From: Rhodoferax sp.
Lineage (GTDB): Bacteria > Pseudomonadota > Gammaproteobacteria > Burkholderiales > Burkholderiaceae_C
NCBI GenBank assembly: GCA_003133245.1
Contig: PKWM01000005.1
Coordinates: forward strand, 1-64,000
DNA length: 64,000 nucleotides
Reading direction: 5' to 3'
Shown: positions 42,760 through 53,608 of the stretch, piece after piece
Numbering within the stretch: position 1 is the stretch's first letter
Layout of the letters: every line of letters starts with the position of its first letter
The notes under the pieces: generated by a model
Database searches by the model: none
What the model was told of the DNA's origin: nothing
What the model saw: only the letters and a program-made list of their open reading frames with translations
Made by a program: the position numbers and the translations under genes

Positions 42760-44145
42760 ATGAAACTTTATTTACGCACACATTGGCTGGAGCGATTTCG
42801 TGGCATGTTCAACTTGAACGACACGCATTGGGGCCGCGCTGACGAGAAACCGACTGAAGGCGAGAAACCCCCACAGGGGCCGACGCCGACCGAACCCGAG
42901 ACGCCCCCTGAAAGTGGCAACGACCGTGGCCCAAGGAGTGGCGCTAAACAAGGCCCGCCGGATCTGGATGAATTGTGGCGTGATTTCAACCGCAAGTTGG
43001 GCGGCTTGTTGGGGGGTATGAAGAAACCCGGTCGTGGCGCTCCATTCGGAGGTGGGGCCGGCGGCAGCAAGGGGCCGGGTGGTGGCTTTCAGCCTGACAT
43101 GAAGAGCGCCGGCATCGGCGTTGGCCTGATTGTGGGGGTGGTCTTGTTGATCTGGCTGGGCACTGGGTTTTTCATCGTGCAGGAAGGCCAGCAAGCCGTC
43201 ATCACCCAGTTTGGCAAATACAAATCTTCGGTGGGGGCCGGTTTCAACTGGCGCCTGCCTTACCCGATTCAGCGCCACGAGCTGATCTTTGTGACCCAGA
43301 TCCGCTCGGTCGATGTGGGGCGCGACGCGATCATCAAGGCCACCGGCCTGCGCGAGTCGGCAATGTTGACCGAAGATGAAAACATCGTTGAAATCAAGTT
43401 TGCGGTGCAGTACCGTTTGAGTGACGCCCGGGCCTTTCTGTTTGAGAGCAAAAACCCGGAAGAAGCAGTGGTGCAGGCCGCAGAGACGGCGGTGCGTGAA
43501 GTGGTTGGCAAGATGCGCATGGACAGCGCTTTGTCGGAAGAACGCGACCAGATCGCGCCACGCGTTCGCGCTTTAATGCAAAAGATGCTGGACCGCTACA
43601 AGGTGGGTATTGAAGTGGTCGGTATCAATTTGCAGCAGGGCGGTGTGCGTCCGCCCGAGCAGGTGCAAGCCGCTTTCGACGATGTGCTCAAAGCCGGTCA
43701 GGAGCGCGAACGTGCCAAGAACGAAGCCCAGGCTTACGCCAACGATGTGGTGCCGCGTGCAGTCGGCTCGGCTTCACGCCTGAAAGAGGAAGCGGATGCT
43801 TACAAGGCCAAAATTGTGGCGCAGGCACAAGGTGATGCACAGCGCTTCAAATCGGTCCTGGCAGAGTACCAAAAAGCGCCGCAAGTCACGCGCGACCGCC
43901 TGTATCTCGATACCATGCAGCAAATTTACAGCAACGTCACCAAAGTGCTGATCGATTCGCGCCAAGGCTCCAACCTGTTGTATCTGCCGCTCGACAAGAT
44001 CATCCAAATGACCGGCCAAAGCGATGCTGCGGCCGCCCTGAGCGCGCCAGCGCCGACGTCGACACCCGTCAACCCGGCCAGTGTTCCCACCCTTGACTCG
44101 CGTGCCCGGGACGCTGCCCGTACGCGTGATCGTGAGACCCGCTAG
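42760..44145 (+). CDS. hflK: FtsH protease modulator HflK
   Basis: SPFH protein with Gly-rich N-terminus; VVLLIWLGTGFFIVQEGQQAVITQFGKY. Confidence 0.95.
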   Translation: MKLYLRTHWLERFRGMFNLNDTHWGRADEKPTEGEKPPQGPTPTEPETPPESGNDRGPRSGAKQGPPDLDELWRDFNRKLGGLLGGMKKPGRGAPFGGGAGGSKGPGGGFQPDMKSAGIGVGLIVGVVLLIWLGTGFFIVQEGQQAVITQFGKYKSSVGAGFNWRLPYPIQRHELIFVTQIRSVDVGRDAIIKATGLRESAMLTEDENIVEIKFAVQYRLSDARAFLFESKNPEEAVVQAAETAVREVVGKMRMDSALSEERDQIAPRVRALMQKMLDRYKVGIEVVGINLQQGGVRPPEQVQAAFDDVLKAGQERERAKNEAQAYANDVVPRAVGSASRLKEEADAYKAKIVAQAQGDAQRFKSVLAEYQKAPQVTRDRLYLDTMQQIYSNVTKVLIDSRQGSNLLYLPLDKIIQMTGQSDAAAALSAPAPTSTPVNPASVPTLDSRARDAARTRDRETR

Positions 44146-44154
44146 GAGCCCAAA

Positions 44155-45066
44155 ATGAACAAAATCGGATTTATTTTTTCCTCTTTACTGGTGCTGCTGG
44201 CGCTGGCCAGTTCAATGCTGTTTGTGGTTGATCAGCGCCAGTTCGGTGTGGTCTATGCGTTAGGGCAAATCAAGGAAGTTATTACCGAGCCCGGCTTGAA
44301 TATCAAGTTGCCGCCCCCGTTTCAAAACGTCTCCTACATTGACAAGCGTTTGTTGACGCTCGACAGCATTGACAACGAGCCGATGCTGACGGCGGAGAAA
44401 CAACGCGTGGTGATCGACTGGTATGTGCGCTGGCGGATTTCGGAGCCGTCGCAGTACATTCGCAATGTCGGTACCAATGAAGCGGCGGGAGCGAGCCAAC
44501 TCAACCGCGTGGTACGCAATGCCTTTCAGGAAGAAATCAACAAGTGGACTGTCAAAGAGCTTATTTCCCTCAAACGTGAAACTCTGATGGCCGACGTCAA
44601 GCGCGAAGTGCTGGGGCAGGTGCGTGGTGCCAAGCCCTGGGGTGTCGATGTAGTTGACGTCCGTATCACCAGGGTTGACTACGTGGAGGCGATCACCGAA
44701 TCGGTCTATCGACGCATGGAAGCCGAGCGCAAGCGGGTTGCCAATGAGCTGCGTTCCACCGGTGCGGCCGAAGGCGAAAAAATCCGCGCCGATGCGGATC
44801 GCCAACGTGAGGTCACGGTGGCCAATGCTTATCGTGATGCGCAGAAGATCAAGGGCGAGGGCGACGGCGAAGCGGCGCGTACCTACGCCGAGGCCTTTGG
44901 CCGGGATCCGAAATTTGCCAAGTTTTATCGTAGTCTGGATGCTTACAAAGCGAGTTTTGGCAAGAAGAGCGACGTCATGGTGGTGGATCCTTCGTCGTCT
45001 GAATTTTTCAATGCCTTTCGGGGTAATGAAGGCGGTGTTGCGGCCTCAACCCGCAGCAAGAAGTAG
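44155..45066 (+). CDS. hflC: FtsH protease modulator HflC
   Basis: SPFH; LFVVDQRQFGVVYALGQIKEVITEPGLNIKLPPPFQNV. Confidence 0.95.
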   Translation: MNKIGFIFSSLLVLLALASSMLFVVDQRQFGVVYALGQIKEVITEPGLNIKLPPPFQNVSYIDKRLLTLDSIDNEPMLTAEKQRVVIDWYVRWRISEPSQYIRNVGTNEAAGASQLNRVVRNAFQEEINKWTVKELISLKRETLMADVKREVLGQVRGAKPWGVDVVDVRITRVDYVEAITESVYRRMEAERKRVANELRSTGAAEGEKIRADADRQREVTVANAYRDAQKIKGEGDGEAARTYAEAFGRDPKFAKFYRSLDAYKASFGKKSDVMVVDPSSSEFFNAFRGNEGGVAASTRSKK

Positions 45067-45083
45067 CTACTGAAAAGCCAAAC

Positions 45084-45275
45084 TTGGATAGCGATACTTT
45101 TTGGCTGGCGCTGGCCCTGGTGCTGGTGATCGAGGGCCTTTTCCCATTTTTGTCACCGGCTGGCTGGCACCGGATGATGGTGCAGATTCTCCAACTCAGA
45201 GATGGTCAGCTCCGTTTTTTCGGAATGTGCAGTATTCTTGGCGGTGGATTGCTGATTTGGTATTTATTGGGCTAA
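45084..45275 (+). CDS. DUF2065 family small membrane protein
   Basis: DTFWLALALVLVIEGLFPFLSPAGWHRMMVQILQLRDGQLRFFGMCSILGG downstream of hflC. Confidence 0.85.
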   Translation: MDSDTFWLALALVLVIEGLFPFLSPAGWHRMMVQILQLRDGQLRFFGMCSILGGGLLIWYLLG

Positions 45276-45329
45276 TTTTCAGCTTCCAAGCCCGGTAAAA
45301 TCGCAGTTTTAACAGCTCCCCAAAATCAC

Positions 45330-46478
45330 ATGTCTGCCTGGGTCCTGCCGGATCACCTTGCCGATGTTCTGCCCTCCGAGGCGCGGCACATCGAAGAACT
45401 TCGTCGCAACTTGCTCGACATGGCGCGTTGCTATGGCTACGAGCTGGTGATGCCGCCTTTGCTCGAACATCTGCAATCCCTGCTCACCGGCGCTGGTGCC
45501 GCCTTGGATTTGCGAACTTTCAAACTGGTCGATCAGCTCTCCGGTCGCCTGCTGGGTCTGCGTGCCGACAGCACGCCACAAGTGGCCCGCATTGACGCGC
45601 ATCTACTCAATCGACAGGGCGTTGCCCGTCTTTGTTATTGCGGCCCAGTGTTGCATACGCGCCCCGGCGCACCCCATGCGACCCGCGAACCGCTCCAGTT
45701 TGGCGCTGAAATCTATGGTCATGGTGGCCTGGAAGCAGATCTTGAAATTCTCGCCTTGGCGCTCGATTGTCTCAAGGTCGCCAAAGTAAGTGCACCTGGC
45801 GTCGATCTGGCCGATGCCCGTATCGTCAAGGCGTTGCTTGAAGATGTGTCACTTGAAGCCGACTTGCTGGCACAAGTCCATGCAGCGCTGGCGGCCAAGG
45901 ACAGCAGCGAATTGTCAGTATTGACCCGGACTTTTCCGAACGCGTCGCGCCAGGGTTTGTTGGCATTGGTGCAGCTTTACGGCGATGAAACGGTTTTGCT
46001 GGAGGCAGAGAAAGCACTGCCACCTTTAGCTGGCGTGCGTGAAGCGCTGTTTAATTTGAAGCAACTCAGCCGCCACATCGAGGGTGTCTCTGTGAGTTTT
46101 GATCTGGCTGATTTGCGCGGTTATGCCTATTACACCGGCACCCGCTTCTCGATTTATGCCCCCGGTGCAAGCGATGCGCTGGTGCGCGGTGGGCGTTACG
46201 ACGCCGTCGGCGCGGTGTTCGGCCGCAATCGTCCGGCGGCAGGCTTCAGTCTGGACATCAAGGCGTTGGTGGGCGTGTTGGTCGCGCCGCCTTTGCGCGC
46301 GGCGATCCGGGCACCCTGGCGCAACGCGAGCGACCTGCGTGCTGCCATCGCCGCCTTGCGCGCGCAAGGCGAGACCGTCGTGTGCGTCTTGCCGGGACAT
46401 GAAAATGAAATTGATGAGTTCCATTGTGATCGCGAGCTGATTGCAGTCGCTGGACAATGGGTCGTGAAAACTATTTAA
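45330..46478 (+). CDS. hisZ: ATP phosphoribosyltransferase regulatory subunit
   Basis: HisRS-like: [26 protein letters not shown]; between DUF2065 and purA. Confidence 0.92.
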   Translation: MSAWVLPDHLADVLPSEARHIEELRRNLLDMARCYGYELVMPPLLEHLQSLLTGAGAALDLRTFKLVDQLSGRLLGLRADSTPQVARIDAHLLNRQGVARLCYCGPVLHTRPGAPHATREPLQFGAEIYGHGGLEADLEILALALDCLKVAKVSAPGVDLADARIVKALLEDVSLEADLLAQVHAALAAKDSSELSVLTRTFPNASRQGLLALVQLYGDETVLLEAEKALPPLAGVREALFNLKQLSRHIEGVSVSFDLADLRGYAYYTGTRFSIYAPGASDALVRGGRYDAVGAVFGRNRPAAGFSLDIKALVGVLVAPPLRAAIRAPWRNASDLRAAIAALRAQGETVVCVLPGHENEIDEFHCDRELIAVAGQWVVKTI

Positions 46479-46496
46479 GAACCGAAATGAAAGTGA

Positions 46497-47876
<1,380 letters not shown>

Positions 47877-47891
47877 TTCAGGACGCAGGCC

Positions 47892-48416
47892 ATGTTGACT
47901 GAAGACGGAAAACACCTGTACGTTAGCTATGACGAATACCACAACCTGATTGAAAAGCTGGCAATCAAGATTCATCAGTCAGACTGGCCGTTTGACACCA
48001 TTTTGTGTTTGGCACGCGGCGGTATGCGCCCCGGCGACATTTTGTCGCGTATCTTTAACAAGCCGCTGGCTATCATGTCCACCAGTTCTTATCGCTCCGA
48101 TGCTGGCACGGTGCAGGGCGTGCTCGATCTTGCGCGTTTCATCACCACACCCAAGGGCGAAATCGCGGGCAAGGTGTTGCTGGTGGACGATCTGGCCGAT
48201 TCCGGTCACACGCTCAATGCCGTGATCAATCTGCTCAAGAGCAATTACAAGCCGATTACCGAACTGCGCAGCGCCGTCATCTGGACTAAGGGGATATCGA
48301 CCTTCACGCCAGATTATTCGGTCGAGTTATTGCCGACCAACCCGTGGATACACCAACCGTTTGAAGGTTACGACGCGCTAAGTCCGCAGCAATTGATTGA
48401 AAAGTGGAGCGTTTAA
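47892..48416 (+). CDS. Phosphoribosyltransferase family protein
   Basis: PRPP motif VLLVDDLADSGHTL. Confidence 0.88.
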   Translation: MLTEDGKHLYVSYDEYHNLIEKLAIKIHQSDWPFDTILCLARGGMRPGDILSRIFNKPLAIMSTSSYRSDAGTVQGVLDLARFITTPKGEIAGKVLLVDDLADSGHTLNAVINLLKSNYKPITELRSAVIWTKGISTFTPDYSVELLPTNPWIHQPFEGYDALSPQQLIEKWSV

Positions 48417-48430
48417 ACGCAACGCTGACC

Positions 48431-49645
48431 ATGACTGATCTCACCACCACGCTGATCCATCACCCTTACGTACCGCCGACCGGTTTTGCCGCGCCGCAGC
48501 CGGGGGTTTTCAAAGCCTCCACCGTGATTTTTCCCAATGTGGCCGCGATGCGCGGCTTTGAGTGGAAAGACAAATCTGCCTACACCTATGGACTGCACGG
48601 CACGCCCACCACCTATACGCTCGAAGAGAGGCTGTGTACTTTGGAGGGCGGCTTGCAATGCCTGCTTTTGCCCAGCGGCCTGGCGGCGATCGCGTGTGTG
48701 GCGTTGTCCCTGCTGAAAGCCGGTGACGAAGTGCTGATCCCGGATAACGCTTATGGCCCGAGCAGGGCGCTTGCCGAGGGCGAGCTTAAGGCCTGGGGTA
48801 TCACGCATCAGTTCTACGATCCCATGCAGCCGCAGGACCTGGCTGCCAGAATCAGCGCCAAAACGCGCATGGTCTGGCTTGAAGCGGCCGGATCGGTCAC
48901 GCTGGAGTTTCCTGATTTGTGTGAGCTGGTGCGCGTGTGCCAGGCGCGTGGCGTACTCACAGCGCTGGACAACACCTGGGGTGCCGGACTGGCCTTTGCA
49001 GCGTTCGACCTGAACCCCGGCAGGTCTCCCGCCCTGGCGGTCGATATCTCGATCCACGCGCTAACCAAATACCCCAGTGGCGGCGGCGATGTGCTGATGG
49101 GCAGCGTCATCACGCGCAATCCGGCATTGCACACGAAACTCAAACTGACGCACATGCGCCTGGGTTTTGGCGTCGGTGCCAATGATGTTGAAGCGGTGTT
49201 AAGGGCGCTGCCGAGCCTGATGTTGCGCTATCAGGCGCACGATCAGGCGGCGCGCGCGCTGGCGTGCTGGTGTCAGGGCCGCAGCGAATTTGCACAAGTG
49301 CTGCACCCGGCCTTGACCGAATCGCCGGGCCACACGCATTGGCGTTCTTTATGTCGCTCAGAGGCAGGCGGCGCGGCTGGCCTGTTCAGCGTCATATTCC
49401 CTGCTCGCTACGGCCAGGATCAGATTGATGCGTTTTGCGATGCACTTAATTTGTTCAAGCTGGGCTACAGTTGGGGCGGTCCGATGAGTCTGGTGGTACC
49501 CTACGACTTGGCCTCCATGCGCAGCGCCTGGCCTGCCTATTTGGAACCCGGCACCTTGGTGCGGTTTTCGGTTGGGCTCGAAGCCGTGGCCGATTTGCAG
49601 GCCGATCTGGAACAGGCGCTGCAAAAACTGGTTTTAACAACTTGA
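48431..49645 (+). CDS. metC: PLP-dependent cystathionine beta-lyase
   Basis: Cys/Met metabolism fold: YGLHGTPTTYTLEERLCTLEGGLQCLLLPSGLAAI; SIHALTKYPSGGGDVLMG. Confidence 0.88.
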   Translation: MTDLTTTLIHHPYVPPTGFAAPQPGVFKASTVIFPNVAAMRGFEWKDKSAYTYGLHGTPTTYTLEERLCTLEGGLQCLLLPSGLAAIACVALSLLKAGDEVLIPDNAYGPSRALAEGELKAWGITHQFYDPMQPQDLAARISAKTRMVWLEAAGSVTLEFPDLCELVRVCQARGVLTALDNTWGAGLAFAAFDLNPGRSPALAVDISIHALTKYPSGGGDVLMGSVITRNPALHTKLKLTHMRLGFGVGANDVEAVLRALPSLMLRYQAHDQAARALACWCQGRSEFAQVLHPALTESPGHTHWRSLCRSEAGGAAGLFSVIFPARYGQDQIDAFCDALNLFKLGYSWGGPMSLVVPYDLASMRSAWPAYLEPGTLVRFSVGLEAVADLQADLEQALQKLVLTT

Positions 49646-49654
49646 AGGAATACC

Positions 49655-49837
49655 TTGGCAACACCAAATTACGGTTACGAAAAACGTCAAAAAGAACTGG
49701 CGAAAAAGAAGAAGAAAGAAGAAAAATTAAAACACAAGGCCGAGCGCAAGGTCGGCGAAGGCGCTGAGGGCGGTGCTGCTGACGACAACGATGCTATCCA
49801 ACCGATCGAGCCTGGTACCGAAACTCCGGCGCAATAA
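49655..49837 (+). CDS. Small Lys/Glu-rich hypothetical protein (60 aa)
   Basis: TTG start with AAGGA Shine-Dalgarno 5 nt upstream; MATPNYGYEKRQKELAKKKKKEEKLKHKAERKVGEGAEGG. Confidence 0.75.
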   Translation: MATPNYGYEKRQKELAKKKKKEEKLKHKAERKVGEGAEGGAADDNDAIQPIEPGTETPAQ

Positions 49838-49863
49838 GGTTCAAATGAGCCAATTTGGCAGAG

Positions 49864-50925
49864 CTACACCAAGCTCGAAATGAGCTCTCGCGCCAGCTCG
49901 GTCATCGCTGCCACCGAATGGTCTGCTGGCGCGATCACCCTGGCCTTCTCAAACTGGGAAAAATTGCGCCGCATCGACGCCAAGTAAGTTGGATCGTAGT
50001 GCTGCGTAAGCAGCGCCTGCACTACCGGCGCGATCTCGCCAGAGCGCAGTTGTGCCTGCCAGCCTTCAACCAGCAGCTTGCCCTTGAACGCGGCCAATAC
50101 CTGTAGACGTTCGCAAAAGCTCTCCACGTCGCGCACAAAAAAATCGTAATCTTCCAGCAGCAGCGCGACGCGCTCGCCGTCGCTTAGCACCAGGTTCAGG
50201 CAGGGGCTCTGGTGCATGGCTTCAATCAGCGCGCTGGGCACCGTCACGTTGCCCACTTTTTTGCTTTCGCTCTCAATAAACACCGGCCGTGCCGGATCGA
50301 GCTGGCGCAGTGTCTCCCACACCAGCGTGTCAAAACGTTTCTGGGTCGGCTGCTCCAAGCCTGGCAGTGCGCCCAGTACCGAGCTGCGGTGCCTGGCCAG
50401 CGCCTCCAGATCGACCACTTGCGCACCCTGGCCGCGCAGTGCCTGGAGCAGGCGGGTTTTGCCCGAGCCGGTGGTGCCGCTGATGACGCGCCAGTTCAGG
50501 GCCTTGACCATGCGCGGGGTGTCTTGCACCACGGCGGCGCGAAACGCTTTGTAGCCGCCTTCGAGCAGCGTCACCCGAAAACCGATTTGGGACAGGATCA
50601 AGGAGAGCGCGCCGCTGCGCTGGCCGCCGCGCCAGCAGTAGGCCAGCGGTTTCCAGTCTCTGGGCTTGGCGATCACCTCGCGCTCAATGTGCTCGGCAAT
50701 ATTGCGCGCGGCAATGGCGGCTCCGCGCTTTTTGGCCTCGAACGGGTTGACCTGGGTGTAGAGCGTTCCGATCGAGCGGCGTTCGTCATTGTTGAGTGTG
50801 GGCCAGTTGATGGCGCCGGGCAGGTGGTCGAGTGCGTATTCGTCTTCGCTGCGGGCGTCGATGAGGGTGTCAAACTCATCGAGTCGCGTGATGACTTCAA
50901 CCGCAGGCAGGGTGTTCAGGCTCAT
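49864..50925 (-). CDS. mnmH: tRNA 2-selenouridine synthase
   Basis: Rhodanese domain FDTLIDARSEDEYALDHLPGAINWP, LAYCWRGGQRSGAL; P-loop GTTGSGKTRLLQAL. Confidence 0.92.
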   Translation of the reverse strand: MSLNTLPAVEVITRLDEFDTLIDARSEDEYALDHLPGAINWPTLNNDERRSIGTLYTQVNPFEAKKRGAAIAARNIAEHIEREVIAKPRDWKPLAYCWRGGQRSGALSLILSQIGFRVTLLEGGYKAFRAAVVQDTPRMVKALNWRVISGTTGSGKTRLLQALRGQGAQVVDLEALARHRSSVLGALPGLEQPTQKRFDTLVWETLRQLDPARPVFIESESKKVGNVTVPSALIEAMHQSPCLNLVLSDGERVALLLEDYDFFVRDVESFCERLQVLAAFKGKLLVEGWQAQLRSGEIAPVVQALLTQHYDPTYLASMRRNFSQFEKARVIAPADHSVAAMTELARELISSLV

Positions 50926-51617
50926 TGAAGAATTTTTTTTAGTTCAGGCCAGACATTGGCCAGCATCAGGGGATGCGCCGCCTCCGTGGGGTGAATGCGG
51001 TCGGCTTGAAACAGTTGCATGCTCTCAGGCCTGTCGGCAATACCCTTGAGCAAGAACGGCACCAGCGCCGCATGGTTTGACTTGGCGACGTTGGCATACA
51101 AGGCGGCAAAGCGTGCGCCATAGTCGCGCCCATAGTTGGGTGGCATTTGCATGCCGATCAGCAAAACCCTGGCACCAGCCTGTTGCGCCGTTTGCGTCAT
51201 CACAGTCAGGTTATTCTGCGTGAGCGAGAGCGGCAGGCCGCGCAGTGCGTCGTTGCCGCCGAGCTCAATGATCACGTGGGTTGGCTTATGTTGTGCCAGC
51301 AGCGCTGGCAGCCGTACCAGCCCGCCTGTGGTGGTGTCGCCGCTGATGCTGGCATTGATCACGCTGGCGTTCATATTTTCAGTTTTAAGTTTTTGTTCAA
51401 GTAGCGCGACCCAGCCACTCCCGCGTTTGAGGCCATACTCGGCACTCAGGGAGTCGCCCAGCACCAGAATTATTTTGGCCTGTGAAGGTTTGCCAAGCGG
51501 TGCCGCCGTGGCGCTCAGGCGCATCGGAGACAGCGTAAGCCCGATCACAGCAAGCACGGCGCCAGTTGCGATAAAGTGACGTCGAACCAAGTATTTTCGA
51601 TACAAAGAAAGCCTCAA
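50922..51617 (-). CDS. tesA: Arylesterase / acyl-CoA thioesterase I (SGNH hydrolase)
   Basis: GDSLSAEYGL; VIIELGGNDALRG; DRIHPTEAAH. Confidence 0.9.
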   Translation of the reverse strand: MRLSLYRKYLVRRHFIATGAVLAVIGLTLSPMRLSATAAPLGKPSQAKIILVLGDSLSAEYGLKRGSGWVALLEQKLKTENMNASVINASISGDTTTGGLVRLPALLAQHKPTHVIIELGGNDALRGLPLSLTQNNLTVMTQTAQQAGARVLLIGMQMPPNYGRDYGARFAALYANVAKSNHAALVPFLLKGIADRPESMQLFQADRIHPTEAAHPLMLANVWPELKKILQ

Positions 51618-52289
51618 TTGTCTGATTCAATTATTTCCGTCGAACACCTGTTCAAGTCGGTGACCGATTCCACCGGTACGCTCGACATTTTGCGCGATAT
51701 TGATTTTGTGCTGAAAGCGCGCGAGACTGTGGCTATTGTCGGTGCCTCGGGCTCCGGCAAGAGTACCCTGTTGTCGATCATTGCGGGGCTTGATACGCCC
51801 ACCCGTGGCACCGTTCGGCTGGCCGGGCAGGACTTGTTTGCCATGAACGAGGACGAGCGCGCCGAGCTGCGAGCCCAAAAGCTCGGTTTTGTGTTTCAAA
51901 GTTTTCAATTGCTGGGCAACCTGAACGCACTGGAGAATGTGATGCTGCCGCTTGAATTGGCGGGCAAACGCGATGCGCGTCCGGCCGCCACCGAGATGCT
52001 GGCACGCGTGGGCCTGGCCCAGCGGCTGGGCCATTACCCCAAAGTTTTGAGCGGCGGCGAGCAGCAGCGGGTGGCGCTGGCGCGCGCTTTCGTCGTCAAA
52101 CCCGCCGTTTTACTGGTCGACGAGCCCACCGGCAGCCTGGACTTTGCCACCGGCGAAAAAGTAATGGAGCTGATGTTTGATCTGAACCGCGAGCAGGGCA
52201 CAACGCTGGTGCTGGTGACGCACGACAGCGCGATTGCGGCACGCTGCGCGCGCAGCATCACGCTGGAGGCGGGGCAGATGCTGGGTTAG
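51618..52289 (+). CDS. ybbA: ABC transporter ATP-binding protein (YbbA/LolD-like)
   Basis: GASGSGKSTLLSIIAGLDTPTRGTV; LSGGEQQRVALARAF; probable TTG start at 51618 (ORF can extend to 51576). Confidence 0.88.
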   Translation: MSDSIISVEHLFKSVTDSTGTLDILRDIDFVLKARETVAIVGASGSGKSTLLSIIAGLDTPTRGTVRLAGQDLFAMNEDERAELRAQKLGFVFQSFQLLGNLNALENVMLPLELAGKRDARPAATEMLARVGLAQRLGHYPKVLSGGEQQRVALARAFVVKPAVLLVDEPTGSLDFATGEKVMELMFDLNREQGTTLVLVTHDSAIAARCARSITLEAGQMLG

Positions 52290-53437
52290 GGGTACGTCCC
52301 CGGCAGCAAGATGCCTTTGTCCACGGTGTTGATGTCGGTGTGGCCGCAAAATGCCATGGTCAGGTCGAGTTCCTTGTGGATGATCTCCAGCGACTTGGTG
52401 ACGCCGGCCTCGCCCAGGGCACCCAGGCCGTAGGTATAGGCACGCCCGATGTAGGTGCCGCGCGCGCCCAGCGCGCGCGCCTTGAGCACATCCTGGCCGC
52501 TTCTGATGCCACCGTCCATGTGCACCTCGATCTGGCTGCCAACAGCATCGACGATGGCCGGCAAGGCAGAGATGGAGGAGGGCGCACCGTCGAGCTGGCG
52601 GCCGCCGTGGTTGGAGACGATCAGCGCGTCAGCGCCGGAATCAACTGCCAGGCGCGCGTCTTCGGCGTCCTGAATACCTTTCAAAATCAGCTTGCCGCCC
52701 CAACGCTTCTTGATCCACTCCACGTCGTTCCAGTTCAGCGTCGGGTCAAACTGTTTGTTGGTCCACTCCGAGAGTGAGCCCATGTCTTCGACTCCCTTGA
52801 CGTGGCCCACGATGTTGCCAAAACCACGGTGTTTTGTGCCGAGCATACCCAGGCCCCAGCGCGGCTTGGTCATCATATTGATGATATTGGGCAGGGTCAG
52901 CTTGGGCGGCGCACTCAAACCGTTTTTCAGTTCCTTGTGGCGTTGACCGATGATTTGCAGATCGAGCGTGAGCACCAGCGCTGAGCAGTTCGCTGCGCGG
53001 GTGCGCTCGATCAGGCGCTCGATGAAATCGCGGTCGCGAATGACGTAAAGCTGGAACCAGAACGGATGTCTGTCAGTACCCGCTGCCACGTCTTCGAGCG
53101 AGCAAATGCTCATGGTCGAGAGCGTGAACGGCACACCAAATGCCTTGGCTGCGCGCGCTGCCAGAATTTCGCCATCGGCGTGCTGCATGCCGGTCAGCCC
53201 GACCGGTGCCAGCGCTACCGGCATCGCCACTGGCTGCCCGATCATGGTGCTGGCGGTGCTGCGCTGGTCGATATTGATGGCGACGCGCTGGCGCAGCAAG
53301 ATTTTCTCAAAATCGCTGACGTTGGCGCGGTAGGTGGACTCAGTCCACGAGCCGCAGTCGGCGTAGTCGTAGAACATGCGCGGTACGCGCTTTTGCGCGA
53401 GCACGCGCAGGTCTTCGATGTTGGTGATGACGGGCAT
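52286..53437 (-). CDS. lldD: FMN-dependent alpha-hydroxy-acid oxidase (L-lactate dehydrogenase-like)
   Basis: MPVITNIEDLRVLAQKRVPRMFYDYADCGSWTE; DALIVSNHGGRQLDG; MDGGIRSGQDVLKA. Confidence 0.88.
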   Translation of the reverse strand: MPVITNIEDLRVLAQKRVPRMFYDYADCGSWTESTYRANVSDFEKILLRQRVAINIDQRSTASTMIGQPVAMPVALAPVGLTGMQHADGEILAARAAKAFGVPFTLSTMSICSLEDVAAGTDRHPFWFQLYVIRDRDFIERLIERTRAANCSALVLTLDLQIIGQRHKELKNGLSAPPKLTLPNIINMMTKPRWGLGMLGTKHRGFGNIVGHVKGVEDMGSLSEWTNKQFDPTLNWNDVEWIKKRWGGKLILKGIQDAEDARLAVDSGADALIVSNHGGRQLDGAPSSISALPAIVDAVGSQIEVHMDGGIRSGQDVLKARALGARGTYIGRAYTYGLGALGEAGVTKSLEIIHKELDLTMAFCGHTDINTVDKGILLPGTYP

Positions 53438-53608
53438 GTGGGTCTCCTTTAATGTGCCGTGCCTGGGGATTCATTATTGTGCCGCAATGGTAATGGCAAT
53501 TTGGAACCAAGCGCAACAGAGTCGCCGCAGCGATGCCACGCTGAAAATGGCCGCCAGGTGCAGGCAAAAAAGTGTGGTGAAATAGAGGCAAATCCCAACC
53601 CCGTCATC

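Noticed and set aside
53459-53608. 50-residue N-terminal extension of the radical SAM ORF, considered as a fused precursor peptide
   Set aside because: Translation has no precursor-like features and the region covers the promoter; ATG at 53609 fits homologous start better
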